Source: Pseudomonadota bacterium
Lineage (GTDB): Bacteria > Pseudomonadota > Gammaproteobacteria > Burkholderiales > Burkholderiaceae_F
Direction: 5' to 3'
Assembly: GCA_021842465.1 (NCBI GenBank)
Contig: JAKBZN010000002.1
Span: 62,001 to 126,000 of the forward strand
DNA: 64,000 nucleotides
The notes beneath the pieces were generated by a model, which was not told where the DNA came from, searched no databases, and saw nothing but the letters and a program-made list of their open reading frames with translations. Both the position numbers and the translations under genes were made by a program. This document shows, piece by piece, positions 1 to 8,940 of this stretch (positions are counted from its first letter, which is position 1; each line of letters begins with the position of its first letter).

Positions 1-826
1 GGCCGTATCCGATCGATGCCACCGCCTGGCGCAGCGAAGTCGTTGGTCCGCCGCGGCGGAAGGCAGGGCTGTTCGCCAGCGTGAGCAGCATGTACGCCAG
101 CAGGGGTTCGGCCTCGAAAACCTGCTCTACCGCGCGCAGGTCGGCATCCGTTTGCACCAGTCGCACCAGTTCGAGGATTGCCCGTTGCGACGGCGAAAAC
201 CCGTGCTCCGCATCCGGCGCCTTGGAGCCCAAGGGCCATCCGATGACCGCGTGCGCGCCCCCATCCAAGGCCGCCGCGGCCTGGTCGAGCGATCCGGCAT
301 CCAGCGACAACAGCGGAACCGGCAGTGCCGCCGCGCCCGCCCGGATGTCCGCGACGTGTCCGATCACGTATTGGAAGAACTGCAGGCCTTCGCGCTCCGG
401 CAGCGCGCCGCTTGCCCGCAGGACGTGGCGCACGCCCTGCCGCCGGGTCTCGAAACGGACGCGGGTCCGCTCCTCGTCCCCCAGTTCGCTGTCGGGAACT
501 TCGATGAGGACGTTGCGCGGTGCGGTCCAGCGTGCCATCGCCGCGTCATACGGGAAACCCTGTGGAGCAAGCACGACGAGTCCATGCGGAAACACGCCGT
601 TTCCGCCGTCGGTGAATCCGCGCACCACGCCGCTCATCAGTCCGGACAGCGGTGCCGTATCGGCTGCGCCGCGTGAGCGCATCGCCAGGCGTACGCCGAC
701 CGGACGTCGGCCCTGGCCGACGAGCATCTGCCACCGCATGGCGAGCGAGTCGAGGGCGAGCGGCGCACCGGCACCCGGATCGTCGCTTGGCGACGCGTCT
801 TCCGATCTGGGAGGGAAATCAAACAA
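1..826 (-). CDS. EAL/HDOD-domain (YuxH-like) signalling protein, partial (C-terminus beyond window start)
   Basis: Open minus frame running off the left edge, absent from the ORF track because it is incomplete. Manual translation ends ...AVEQVFEAEPLLAYMLLTLANSPAFRRGGPTTSLRQAVASIGYG, an HDOD-like motif, after a degenerate EAL-like region. TTG start near 826 with GGAG upstream. Confidence 0.6.
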   Translation of the reverse strand, partial: MFDFPPRSEDASPSDDPGAGAPLALDSLAMRWQMLVGQGRRPVGVRLAMRSRGAADTAPLSGLMSGVVRGFTDGGNGVFPHGLVVLAPQGFPYDAAMARWTAPRNVLIEVPDSELGDEERTRVRFETRRQGVRHVLRASGALPEREGLQFFQYVIGHVADIRAGAAALPVPLLSLDAGSLDQAAAALDGGAHAVIGWPLGSKAPDAEHGFSPSQRAILELVRLVQTDADLRAVEQVFEAEPLLAYMLLTLANSPAFRRGGPTTSLRQAVASIGYG

Positions 827-922
827 GGCGCTACTCCGTATACTTTTCCAGCGGGATGCCCACTCTATCGGCGCGCCGCGGGGAAAAGTTGAAAGAGAAA
901 ACGGATTAGTCCCTACCAGTTA

Positions 923-1549
923 ATGCGATACTTCGGCGCGATTCTTAAGAAGCCGGGTTCCCGAGCCATGCCCAAGTCCACCGCCAAGTCCATTGAGAAA
1001 GCCGTTTCCAGCGGCCGCAAGTCCTCTGCGAAAAAGACTGCCGCCCCGGCGCGCAAGTCCACCCGGACCGCGGCGGTCCCCGCGTCCGCCGCCCGCAAAG
1101 CCAAGATCGTGGTTCGCGATTCCGGCATTCATGGCCGGGGGGTTTACGCCGCCCGCGAGATCCGTGCCGGCGAACGCATCATCGAATACCGCGGGGAGGT
1201 CATTTCCTGGAAGGAAGCGGACCGCCGCCCGCCTTCGGATCCTGACGATCCCAGCCATACGTTCTTTTTTTCGCTGTCGGACGGCAAGCGGGTGATCGAT
1301 GGCTCGATCGGAGGGAATTCCTCGCGCTGGATCAATCACTCCTGCGCTCCGAACTGCGAAACGACGGAAACCGAATCGGGTCGCGTCTACGTCGAGGCGC
1401 TGCGTGACATCCACGCCGGCGAGGAACTCGTTTACGACTATTGCTTGATCATCGACGAGAAGATCACGAAGAAGTTGAAGAAGCAGTATCGGTGCCTGTG
1501 CGGTGCGGTCGATTGCCGCGGGACGATGCTGGCGAAGAAAAAAAAGTAA
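923..1549 (+). CDS. SET domain-containing protein (putative lysine methyltransferase) with Lys/Ala-rich N-terminal tail
   Basis: GIHGRGVYAAREIRAGERIIEYRGEVI ... RWINHSCAPNCE ... GEELVYDYC SET motifs and post-SET Cys residues (YRCLCGAVDCRG). Alternative start at 968. Confidence 0.9.
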   Translation: MRYFGAILKKPGSRAMPKSTAKSIEKAVSSGRKSSAKKTAAPARKSTRTAAVPASAARKAKIVVRDSGIHGRGVYAAREIRAGERIIEYRGEVISWKEADRRPPSDPDDPSHTFFFSLSDGKRVIDGSIGGNSSRWINHSCAPNCETTETESGRVYVEALRDIHAGEELVYDYCLIIDEKITKKLKKQYRCLCGAVDCRGTMLAKKKK

Positions 1550-1578
1550 TTCGCCGCTGCCGCCCGACTCGCTCGGCC

Positions 1579-1803
1579 TCAGCGCTGCGGGGTGTTCTGC
1601 CGGCTTCCAAATGGCCGGTCGTCCAGGGTCATTACCGCCCGGAACAACGCGTGGGCAGTTTCCGCGACCACCAGCGCGAGCATGGTCGCGCATGCCGTTC
1701 GGATCGCCGCGCTGCCGAGCGCCATCATCGAATGCACCTCCGGCCCGGCAATCCATTCATAGGCGATTGCCGCGGCCAGCGAGAGCAGAATCCGAAAGCC
1801 CAT
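1579..1803 (-). CDS. small hypothetical membrane protein
   Basis: 74 aa hydrophobic ORF filling the gap between SET gene and dsbD. Confidence 0.45.
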   Translation of the reverse strand: MGFRILLSLAAAIAYEWIAGPEVHSMMALGSAAIRTACATMLALVVAETAHALFRAVMTLDDRPFGSRQNTPQR

Positions 1804-1891
1804 GGTAGGCGCCTGTCATGCAAAACATAGGGGACGTCCCCTTTACCAATCGGCATTGGCGCTGTCGACTTGAGGGCTTCGGCTCGAGTGC

Positions 1892-4111
1892 CTACTGCAG
1901 GCGGTTCAGCGCATCCAGCACTACGGTTGTGGACAGGATCTCGGGCAGCAGGTGCGGGTCGCCGGAGCGGTTATAGACCACGTACATCGGTACGCCGCTG
2001 CGGGAAAATCGTGCCAGTTCCCGTGAGATCGCCTCGTTGCGTCGCGTCCAGTCCGCGCGCAGCAGCGCGACGTGATGTGCTCGCAGCGCCTGTTCGACCT
2101 GCGCGTCCCGCAGCACCAGGTGCTCATTGGCCTTGCAACTGATGCACCACGCGGCGGTGAAGTCGACGAACACTGGCCGCCCCTGCCCCAATGCCTGCTG
2201 CTGCGCTTGCGGAGACCAGTTGGCCCACCCGTCGGTACCGGTCGCGGCGCTGGCCGTCAGGGCGGACGCGGGTTGCGGCGGCATGGCGGCAAAGGACACC
2301 GGCACCGCCAGCGCCGCGACGGCCGCGACGGCCGCGAGCCACCGGAATTGCCGACCGCCTCGCTGTACCCGGCCCAAGGCCCAGCCGAACAGGCCGAATC
2401 CCGCCAGGGCCGCCGCCATCGCGATGAGTCCTTTGCCGTCGACCTGTTGCGCAAGCACCCATAGCAGCCAGACGCAAGTCAGGAACATCGGGATCGCCAT
2501 GAGGTGCTTGAAACGCGCCATCCACGCGCCGGGTCGCGGCAGCAGGCGCAGCAGGGGGGGGAAAAACGTCACGATCAGGTAGGGCGTCGCCATGCCGGCG
2601 CCGAGAACGGCAAACACCATCAATGCGGTCGCCGCAGGCTGGGTGGCGGCGAAGCCCACGGCGGCACCCATGAACGGTCCGGTGCAGGGCGATGCCACGA
2701 GCACGGCCAGCGCCCCCGTCGCAAAGCTGGCACGCGGGCCGTCTCCGTCCAGCGCGCGGGCCAGGCGACCATTCGCGAGCCGCGTGCCGAACGAAAATTC
2801 GAACAGGCCGAGGAGGTTCAGCCCGATCAGGAAAAACAGTCCGACCAGCGTAGCGATCACGCCCGGCGACTGCAACTGGAAGCCCCAGCCGATTTGTGCC
2901 CCGGCTGCTCGCAGGCCCAGCAGCGCACCCGCCAGCCCGACGAACGTCAGCACGGCGCCGCCGGCATACGCCAAGCCGTGGGCGCGCAGCCGGGAGGGCG
3001 ATTCGGCGCGATGTCGGACCAGGCCGATCAGCTTGAGTGAAAGCACGGGAAAGACGCAGGGCATCAGATTCAGGATCATGCCGCCCAGGAACGCGCCGGC
3101 CAGTGCCACCAGCAGCGCCCGGTTCGCCGGCGACGCCGTTGGCGGAGCGGGCGGAACCTCTCCAGGACCCGTGACCGGCGTGAGGTCTGCCGATTGCGCG
3201 GCCTCGGCCGCATCCGCGCCGTAGGCGCTCGCCGCGGTCGTCTTTGCCACCGCCCTGGGGGCCGGCGCTCCCGCGATCGCGACCGCGATTTCAGTCGCCG
3301 TGGTGCCGGACTCCAGGATGCCGCGCAGGGTATGGAATGCGGGGTCGATCGGAGTCGCCGCGGCCAGATCGAGATGCAGGTCGCCGTCGGCGAACGCCGG
3401 CCGCTGTCCCGCGGCCGCCTGGATCCGTCCGGGTTCGAGGGGGAAGAACCGAAGGTTGTCCGGGACCGGGCCTGCGCCGGCGTAGCGCATGCGGATGCGC
3501 GTCCCGTCCCATGTCGCCCGCAAGCCAGGGATCGCCCGTACTACCGGGATGTGGGCCCGTGTCGCCGCGAACTCCGTCGCATCGGGCGTGGGTAGCAGCG
3601 AGCCCGCCGTTCGCACCGGCAGCGACAGCGTGAGATCCGCTCCGCCTGGGATGCAAATGTCGCTGCAGACCAGCCAATCGGCGCGTACCGCGAAACGCGT
3701 GGTGGTGCCGGGCACGGCCGAGGCGGGTACCTGTACCGACACCGGCAGCAGCACTTCACCTTCATATCCGTAGTTCGCGAGGTCTCCGACCCGCAGCAGG
3801 GTCGGAGCCGGCCACTGGATCGGCCCCGCGGTGTAGCCTGCGGGCAGCTGCCAGCGCAGGCGGGTGGGCAGGCCGGCATCGCCGGCCACCTTCCAGTACG
3901 TGTGCCAGTGCGCTGCATGTTGCAGCCGCACGCCCAGAGAGGCCGTCTGCCCGGGTGCGACGCCGTTGAATTCCGACACCAGTTCCGCCCGTACGTATCC
4001 GGCGTTCGGATCGAATTGGTCGCCCGGAATCGCGGCCCGTGTGGCGGGAACCGCCGCGAGCCCGGCCAAGACTAATATTGCATTAAGGAAGGTTCGTACC
4101 ATACACAGCAT
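1892..4111 (-). CDS. dsbD: DsbD/ScsB-like protein-disulfide reductase
   Basis: Signal peptide, N-terminal DsbD-like domain, multi-TM core (MPCVFPVLSLK), C-terminal thioredoxin domain VFVDFTAAWCISCKANE. Confidence 0.9.
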   Translation of the reverse strand: MLCMVRTFLNAILVLAGLAAVPATRAAIPGDQFDPNAGYVRAELVSEFNGVAPGQTASLGVRLQHAAHWHTYWKVAGDAGLPTRLRWQLPAGYTAGPIQWPAPTLLRVGDLANYGYEGEVLLPVSVQVPASAVPGTTTRFAVRADWLVCSDICIPGGADLTLSLPVRTAGSLLPTPDATEFAATRAHIPVVRAIPGLRATWDGTRIRMRYAGAGPVPDNLRFFPLEPGRIQAAAGQRPAFADGDLHLDLAAATPIDPAFHTLRGILESGTTATEIAVAIAGAPAPRAVAKTTAASAYGADAAEAAQSADLTPVTGPGEVPPAPPTASPANRALLVALAGAFLGGMILNLMPCVFPVLSLKLIGLVRHRAESPSRLRAHGLAYAGGAVLTFVGLAGALLGLRAAGAQIGWGFQLQSPGVIATLVGLFFLIGLNLLGLFEFSFGTRLANGRLARALDGDGPRASFATGALAVLVASPCTGPFMGAAVGFAATQPAATALMVFAVLGAGMATPYLIVTFFPPLLRLLPRPGAWMARFKHLMAIPMFLTCVWLLWVLAQQVDGKGLIAMAAALAGFGLFGWALGRVQRGGRQFRWLAAVAAVAALAVPVSFAAMPPQPASALTASAATGTDGWANWSPQAQQQALGQGRPVFVDFTAAWCISCKANEHLVLRDAQVEQALRAHHVALLRADWTRRNEAISRELARFSRSGVPMYVVYNRSGDPHLLPEILSTTVVLDALNRLQ

Positions 4112-4189
4112 CCGCTCTCCGGGATTGCAGCCCGACGCCTCTTCGAACGCGCAGTTTCGAGCGAAGTTCCCCGGAGCGCCTCACGTCGC

Positions 4190-4885
4190 ATGGATAACAA
4201 CCTAACAGGAACTCCAATCGTGCGCACCCTCATTGTCGAAGACGACCCCACGCTCGGTGCCTCTACCGCGCATGGCCTGGAACTCGAAGGATTTGCCGTA
4301 GATTGGCGTACCGACGGCGCCAGCGCGGACGCCGCCCTGATCGCGCAGAAATACGACACCATCGTGCTGGACCTGGGTCTGCCCGGGATTCCCGGAGAGA
4401 GCCTCCTGCGCAGCTGGCGCGAGCGATCCGACTATACGCCGGTCCTCGTGCTGACCGCGCGCGGCTTCGTCCTCGACCGGGTGCGCTTGCTGAATCTGGG
4501 CGCGGACGACTATCTGGTCAAGCCGTTCGATCTCCTCGAACTGGGGGCACGGTTGCGCGCGCTGGCGCGGCGCCACGGCGGCAAGACGGAGGCCATGCTC
4601 GAGTACGGGTCGCTGTTGCTTTCCCGCAGCGATCACGTTGCCATGTGGAAGGGTGGTCGCGTGGAGTTGACCAAGCGCGAGTACCGGATTCTCGACACGT
4701 TGCTGCGCAATCGTGGGCGAGTGCTTACTCGCAAACAGCTCGAGGAAGCCCTGTATGGCTGGGGCGAGGAGATCGAGAGCAATGCCATCGAGGTGCATGT
4801 CCACAACCTGCGTCGCAAACTCGCCCGTGACCTGATCGAGACCGTTCGGGGAACCGGCTATCGCCTCAGCCCGCATGCCCAGTAG
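4190..4885 (+). CDS. OmpR-family response regulator
   Basis: Receiver (LIVEDD...VLDLGLPG...KPFD) plus winged helix (LTKREYRILDTLLRN). GTG start at 4220 also possible. Confidence 0.92.
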   Translation: MDNNLTGTPIVRTLIVEDDPTLGASTAHGLELEGFAVDWRTDGASADAALIAQKYDTIVLDLGLPGIPGESLLRSWRERSDYTPVLVLTARGFVLDRVRLLNLGADDYLVKPFDLLELGARLRALARRHGGKTEAMLEYGSLLLSRSDHVAMWKGGRVELTKREYRILDTLLRNRGRVLTRKQLEEALYGWGEEIESNAIEVHVHNLRRKLARDLIETVRGTGYRLSPHAQ

Positions 4886-6317
4886 CGGCGAGGCGTCCCC
4901 GCCGGCAGTGCTCGGTTGGTCGCTGCGTCGTCGGTTGCTGCTGCTGACGGTAAGCGTCACCGCCATCGCCTGGCTGGTCGGCGGGACGGCGACGTTCTTC
5001 GTCTCGCGCCACATCAGCAATGCGTTGTTCGACCACCGGCTGCGCGACATCGCGGAAGAACTGCTGACCTTCGCCGACCACGAAATCACGGAACTGGAGG
5101 CGGCCGGGGCCGGCATCGTCCACGTCGAGGGCGCGCAGACGGTCGGGGCCCATTACCATTACCAGATCTGGACGCCCGAGGGCCAACTGCTGCTTGTGAG
5201 CGTTCACACCGGCCGCGCACCCTTTGCTCCGCTGTATCGGCGAGGATTTTCCACCGATCTGGTACGGGGCGTGCGCAGCCGGATCATCGTGATTGCGTCC
5301 GACGACGGCAGCAAGATCCTTGAAATGGCCGAACCCCTTTCGGCGCGCTCGGTCTACCTCGTCCCCGATCTGCCGCTGCTGCTGATTCCGTTGCTGTTTT
5401 CGCTGGCCGTGCCGCTCGGGTTCGGCGCCTGGATGGTCCGCGCCGCCACCCGCAGCCTGGACGAGTCGGCGCTGCAGTTGCGCCAGCGCTCTCCCGACGA
5501 CCTGCGTCCGCTCCCGCTCGCCGGCCTGCCGCTCGAACTGACCCCGATCGTCGCGGCGATCAATTCGCTGTTTTCCCGGATCGAAAACGCGTTGGCGGTC
5601 GAACGCAGTTTCACCGCCGCCGCCGCGCACGAACTCCGCACCCCGCTGGCCAACATCAAGATCCAGGCGCAGGTGGCTTCGCTGACGCGCGACGACACGA
5701 GCCGGCAGCGCATGCTTGCCCGATTGGCGTCGTCGATCGACCATACGTCCCATATGGTCGACCAGCTGCTGACGATGTCCCGAATCGACGGGCTGATCGC
5801 ATTGCGCGCCCAGGCGGTGCGGCTGCAACTCGATTCGGTCGCGGCGCACGTCATCGACGAACTGCGTTGCTCGGCCGACCGGCGGTCGCAGAGGATCATC
5901 GAGGAGTTCGACGCCGCAGACGTCGACGCGACGGAATTCGGGGTCGCGGTGCTGGTACGCAACCTGCTCGACAACGCCATCCGCTATACACCGGTCTCGG
6001 GGACCATCCGCGTCTGCACCGGCACGCGCGATGGACGCGGATTCCTGACCGTCGAAGACAGCGGTCCGGGCATTCCGGAGGCGCAGCGGCAACAGGTGTT
6101 TGAGCGGTTTTTCCGTTTGCCCAATTCCGGCGCCGAAGGGTGCGGGATCGGCCTGTCCATCGTGCGCGCCGTGGCGGAAATGCACGGCGCCGAACTGGCA
6201 CTTGGGCAGTCCGTCCTGGGCGGGTTGAAGGTTACCGTCGAATTTCCGCCCGTCGCCGCTGAGGCGCCCGAGGTCCCGGTCGCGGTGGCAGACTCCGGCG
6301 ATCCGTCGCATTCCTGA
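4875..6317 (+). CDS. sensor histidine kinase (QseC-like)
   Basis: HAMP-like region, AAAHELRTPLANIK H-box, NLLDNAIRYTP N-box, DSGPGIP G1; overlaps the regulator. Confidence 0.92.
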   Translation: MPSSGEASPPAVLGWSLRRRLLLLTVSVTAIAWLVGGTATFFVSRHISNALFDHRLRDIAEELLTFADHEITELEAAGAGIVHVEGAQTVGAHYHYQIWTPEGQLLLVSVHTGRAPFAPLYRRGFSTDLVRGVRSRIIVIASDDGSKILEMAEPLSARSVYLVPDLPLLLIPLLFSLAVPLGFGAWMVRAATRSLDESALQLRQRSPDDLRPLPLAGLPLELTPIVAAINSLFSRIENALAVERSFTAAAAHELRTPLANIKIQAQVASLTRDDTSRQRMLARLASSIDHTSHMVDQLLTMSRIDGLIALRAQAVRLQLDSVAAHVIDELRCSADRRSQRIIEEFDAADVDATEFGVAVLVRNLLDNAIRYTPVSGTIRVCTGTRDGRGFLTVEDSGPGIPEAQRQQVFERFFRLPNSGAEGCGIGLSIVRAVAEMHGAELALGQSVLGGLKVTVEFPPVAAEAPEVPVAVADSGDPSHS

Positions 6318-6334
6318 GTTGCAAGGAGAACCCT

Positions 6335-7006
6335 ATGCGTTCGTTGCGCCGTCGTGTCCTGATCTGCTCCGACAACGAGCCGTTGCGCGCCAGTCTGTCC
6401 ACGTGCCTTGCTTTCCACCCCGACCTCGAGGTGATCGGTTCCTGCGCCGGCACCGACGAAGTCTTGCGGCAGGTGGATGAGCAGGCGCCGGATGTGATCC
6501 TGGTCGATCTATCTCCTCCCGGACAATGGCAGGCCGCAACCCTGCATCGCATCCGCAACGGCCTGCCCGAGGGGCGGATCCTGGCGACCACGAACTGCAC
6601 GGCCGACGAGATGGTCCGCGCGGTCCTGCGCGCCGACTGGGACGGCTTCATCGCCGCACAGGACCCGCTCGACGACCTGGTGAGAGCCGTGCGGGAGACG
6701 CCTCGTGGCCGGAAATTCGTTTCCTCGTCGCTGTCGGTCGCGTTGCCGGCCGATGTGCCGGCCGGGGGCGCCGATCGGCAGACCGGCGACGCCAGCCCAT
6801 GGGATCGGCTGACGCTCCAGGAGCGCAACATCCTGCGCCTCATCGCGCAGGGCCACACCAACCGCACGGCCGCGGCGCATCTGCAGGTCAGCGCCAAGAC
6901 GGTGGAGAAGCATCGCGCCAACTTGATGCGCAAGCTTGGCTTGCGCGACGCGACGGCGCTCGTGGAGTTCCTTCGCGAACGGGGTCTGCTCGACCCGCTT
7001 CACTGA
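6335..7006 (+). CDS. LuxR/NarL-type response regulator with atypical receiver
   Basis: C-terminal LTLQERNILRLIAQGHTNRTAAAHLQVSAKTVEKHRANLMRKLG; receiver retains DVILVDLS. Confidence 0.88.
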   Translation: MRSLRRRVLICSDNEPLRASLSTCLAFHPDLEVIGSCAGTDEVLRQVDEQAPDVILVDLSPPGQWQAATLHRIRNGLPEGRILATTNCTADEMVRAVLRADWDGFIAAQDPLDDLVRAVRETPRGRKFVSSSLSVALPADVPAGGADRQTGDASPWDRLTLQERNILRLIAQGHTNRTAAAHLQVSAKTVEKHRANLMRKLGLRDATALVEFLRERGLLDPLH

Positions 7007-7017
7007 GGCGTTTCCGG

Positions 7018-8094
7018 TCAGCCGGTCCGCTCCCCGGGCAGGGGCCAGACGATGCGGATGGTGGTGCCGCCGTTGCGCTGCGACCGCACCATGGTTCGTC
7101 CGCCGGTCGCCTCGGCCCGTGCGCGGACCAGGCCCAACCCGATCCCCCCGGCCACCGATGCGCCGAACTCCGCTTCTGCCGCCCGCGCATCGAAGCCGAT
7201 GCCGTCGTCTTCGAGGGTCAGACTGACCCCGTCCGGATCCGCCTGCAGGCGCAGATTGGCGCGGCGGGCATGAGCATGGCGCACGACGTTATCCAGCAAT
7301 TCCTCCACGATCCGGATCAGATCCGTATTGCGCAGGGCGGGGATTCGACCGTCCGGGATCGCCACTTGGCAAGACAGCTGGAGTCCTGGTGCGGATGCTT
7401 CCGCGGCGCGGCACCCGGCCGACACGGCGTCGGCGAGTCCGAGATCCTCGAGTTGACGGGAATGCAGGCGATCCGAAAGCTGACGCAGTCCGATCAGCAC
7501 GTCGCGCAGCCGTCCCACGGCTTCCCCCAATGCCACCGCGCCGCCCGAGCCGGCGTCCTGTACCTGCCGCAATCCCGCCTCCACCGCGTATTTGGCGGCC
7601 GCGACCACGGGGGCGATTTCGCCGTCGAGCGCGGCCGCCGTACGCCGGCGCTGCGCATCCCAACGCGCGAGCACCGCATAGGTGGCCCGCTGCGCCCGCC
7701 GCACTTCTTCGGCGTTCGCCACGAGGCGGAAGCGCCGCTCGACCCAGAAAACGACGATTCCGCCGCCATCGCTGCCGGCACCCACGGTCATTTCGACCAG
7801 GGTTCGGCGCCCGCTTCGGCCCCGCAAGGCAAGCTCGAACTGGTCCACCGCGCCGAAGCGCAGGCGCGCAACCGCGACATCCGCCGCCGCACGCCATTCC
7901 TCCACTGCCAGATCCTGCAGCGACCGCCCTTGCAGTTCCTCCGGCGGGAATCCCAGCATCGCTGCCGCCATGGCCCCCGCTTCGCGGATGCGCCCGTCGG
8001 CGTCGATACGGACCGCCGTACGCGGCAGCGCACCGATGCCGTCCGGCAGCGATGCGGGCGGCCCGTCGGCGTGCCGGGTGGGGAGCGGATCCAT
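7018..8094 (-). CDS. PAS domain HisKA_3-type sensor kinase-like protein (phospho-acceptor His apparently absent)
   Basis: PAS-like N-terminus; HATPase motifs ELLDNVVRHAHA, LEDDGIGFD, GGIGLGLVRARAEATGG; H-box region reads RRRTAAALDGEIAP. Confidence 0.8.
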   Translation of the reverse strand: MDPLPTRHADGPPASLPDGIGALPRTAVRIDADGRIREAGAMAAAMLGFPPEELQGRSLQDLAVEEWRAAADVAVARLRFGAVDQFELALRGRSGRRTLVEMTVGAGSDGGGIVVFWVERRFRLVANAEEVRRAQRATYAVLARWDAQRRRTAAALDGEIAPVVAAAKYAVEAGLRQVQDAGSGGAVALGEAVGRLRDVLIGLRQLSDRLHSRQLEDLGLADAVSAGCRAAEASAPGLQLSCQVAIPDGRIPALRNTDLIRIVEELLDNVVRHAHARRANLRLQADPDGVSLTLEDDGIGFDARAAEAEFGASVAGGIGLGLVRARAEATGGRTMVRSQRNGGTTIRIVWPLPGERTG

Positions 8095-8259
8095 GCGGCC
8101 CTCCTCTTCTCAGGTTCGCTTCATTGTTCCATGGGGGACGGTTGGCGATGATGAGGCGAGGCAAGTTTTGTTCTATTTCGTATCAGAATATGGACAATCT
8201 CCACGGCCACGTCGACTTGGTCTAATGTGGGGCGTGTCGGAACCACCCGGAGACCTGCC

Positions 8260-8940
8260 ATGGAACGCTTGCCCCTCCCTTTCCTGCGCGGCGCTGCGCT
8301 CGGCGTCATGTTTGCGACTGGTCTTGCGCTGAGCACGGCCGCGGTCGCGGCCCAGCCCACCGCTGCCCCCGCTGGCCCAAGCACGATGGCGGCGGCGTTT
8401 TCCCGCCATGTGCAATGGCATCTGGACAACCTTGCCGATCGTCTCGAGATCGAGGCCTCCCAGGAGCCGGCATGGCAGAAGTTCGAGGCCGCGCTGCGCA
8501 GCGTCATGACGTTCCACTGGAAGATGATGACCTCACCGCTCCCCGGCTCGGATGCCAATGCGGCGACGATCGCGCGCCTGCGCGCCGATCGCGCCGCAGA
8601 GCAGGCCCGGAATCTGGATCGGCTGGCGAAGGCGACGGCCGCCCTGCGGCAGGTGCTGACGGCGAATCAGCGGGAAGTCCTCGACGAAGTCGCCAGCCGG
8701 TATGCCGGACACCGCTTCGGACATTGTTTCGGCCCCATGATGCGGGGGCGTGGCGGCATGGGCATGGGTCCGGGCATGGGTCCGGGCATGGGCTGGGGGC
8801 CGGGCGCGATGTCCGGCAACGGCTATGGCTGCGGCGATGGATACGGCTGTAACGGCCCGATGGGTGGCGCGATGGGTGGCGCGATGCCGGGGGGAACGTC
8901 TCCGGGGGGTGCCACCAAGGGGAACGGAGCGACTCCTTGA
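8260..8940 (+). CDS. Spy/CpxP (LTxxQ)-like periplasmic protein with Met/Gly-rich C-terminus
   Basis: Signal peptide; helical region (LEIEASQEPAWQKFEAALRSVM); GMGMGPGMGPGMGWGPGAM tail. Start trimmed from the ORF track. Confidence 0.6.
   Translation: MERLPLPFLRGAALGVMFATGLALSTAAVAAQPTAAPAGPSTMAAAFSRHVQWHLDNLADRLEIEASQEPAWQKFEAALRSVMTFHWKMMTSPLPGSDANAATIARLRADRAAEQARNLDRLAKATAALRQVLTANQREVLDEVASRYAGHRFGHCFGPMMRGRGGMGMGPGMGPGMGWGPGAMSGNGYGCGDGYGCNGPMGGAMGGAMPGGTSPGGATKGNGATP

Noticed and set aside
81-923. 280-aa plus-strand ORF (and overlapping short ORFs)
   Set aside because: Ser/Arg/Ala-rich translation typical of high-GC antisense frames; the opposite strand has the coherent HDOD-like protein.
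4866-6311. 481-aa minus ORF
   Set aside because: Antisense to a clear histidine kinase; low-complexity Arg/Gln/Gly composition.
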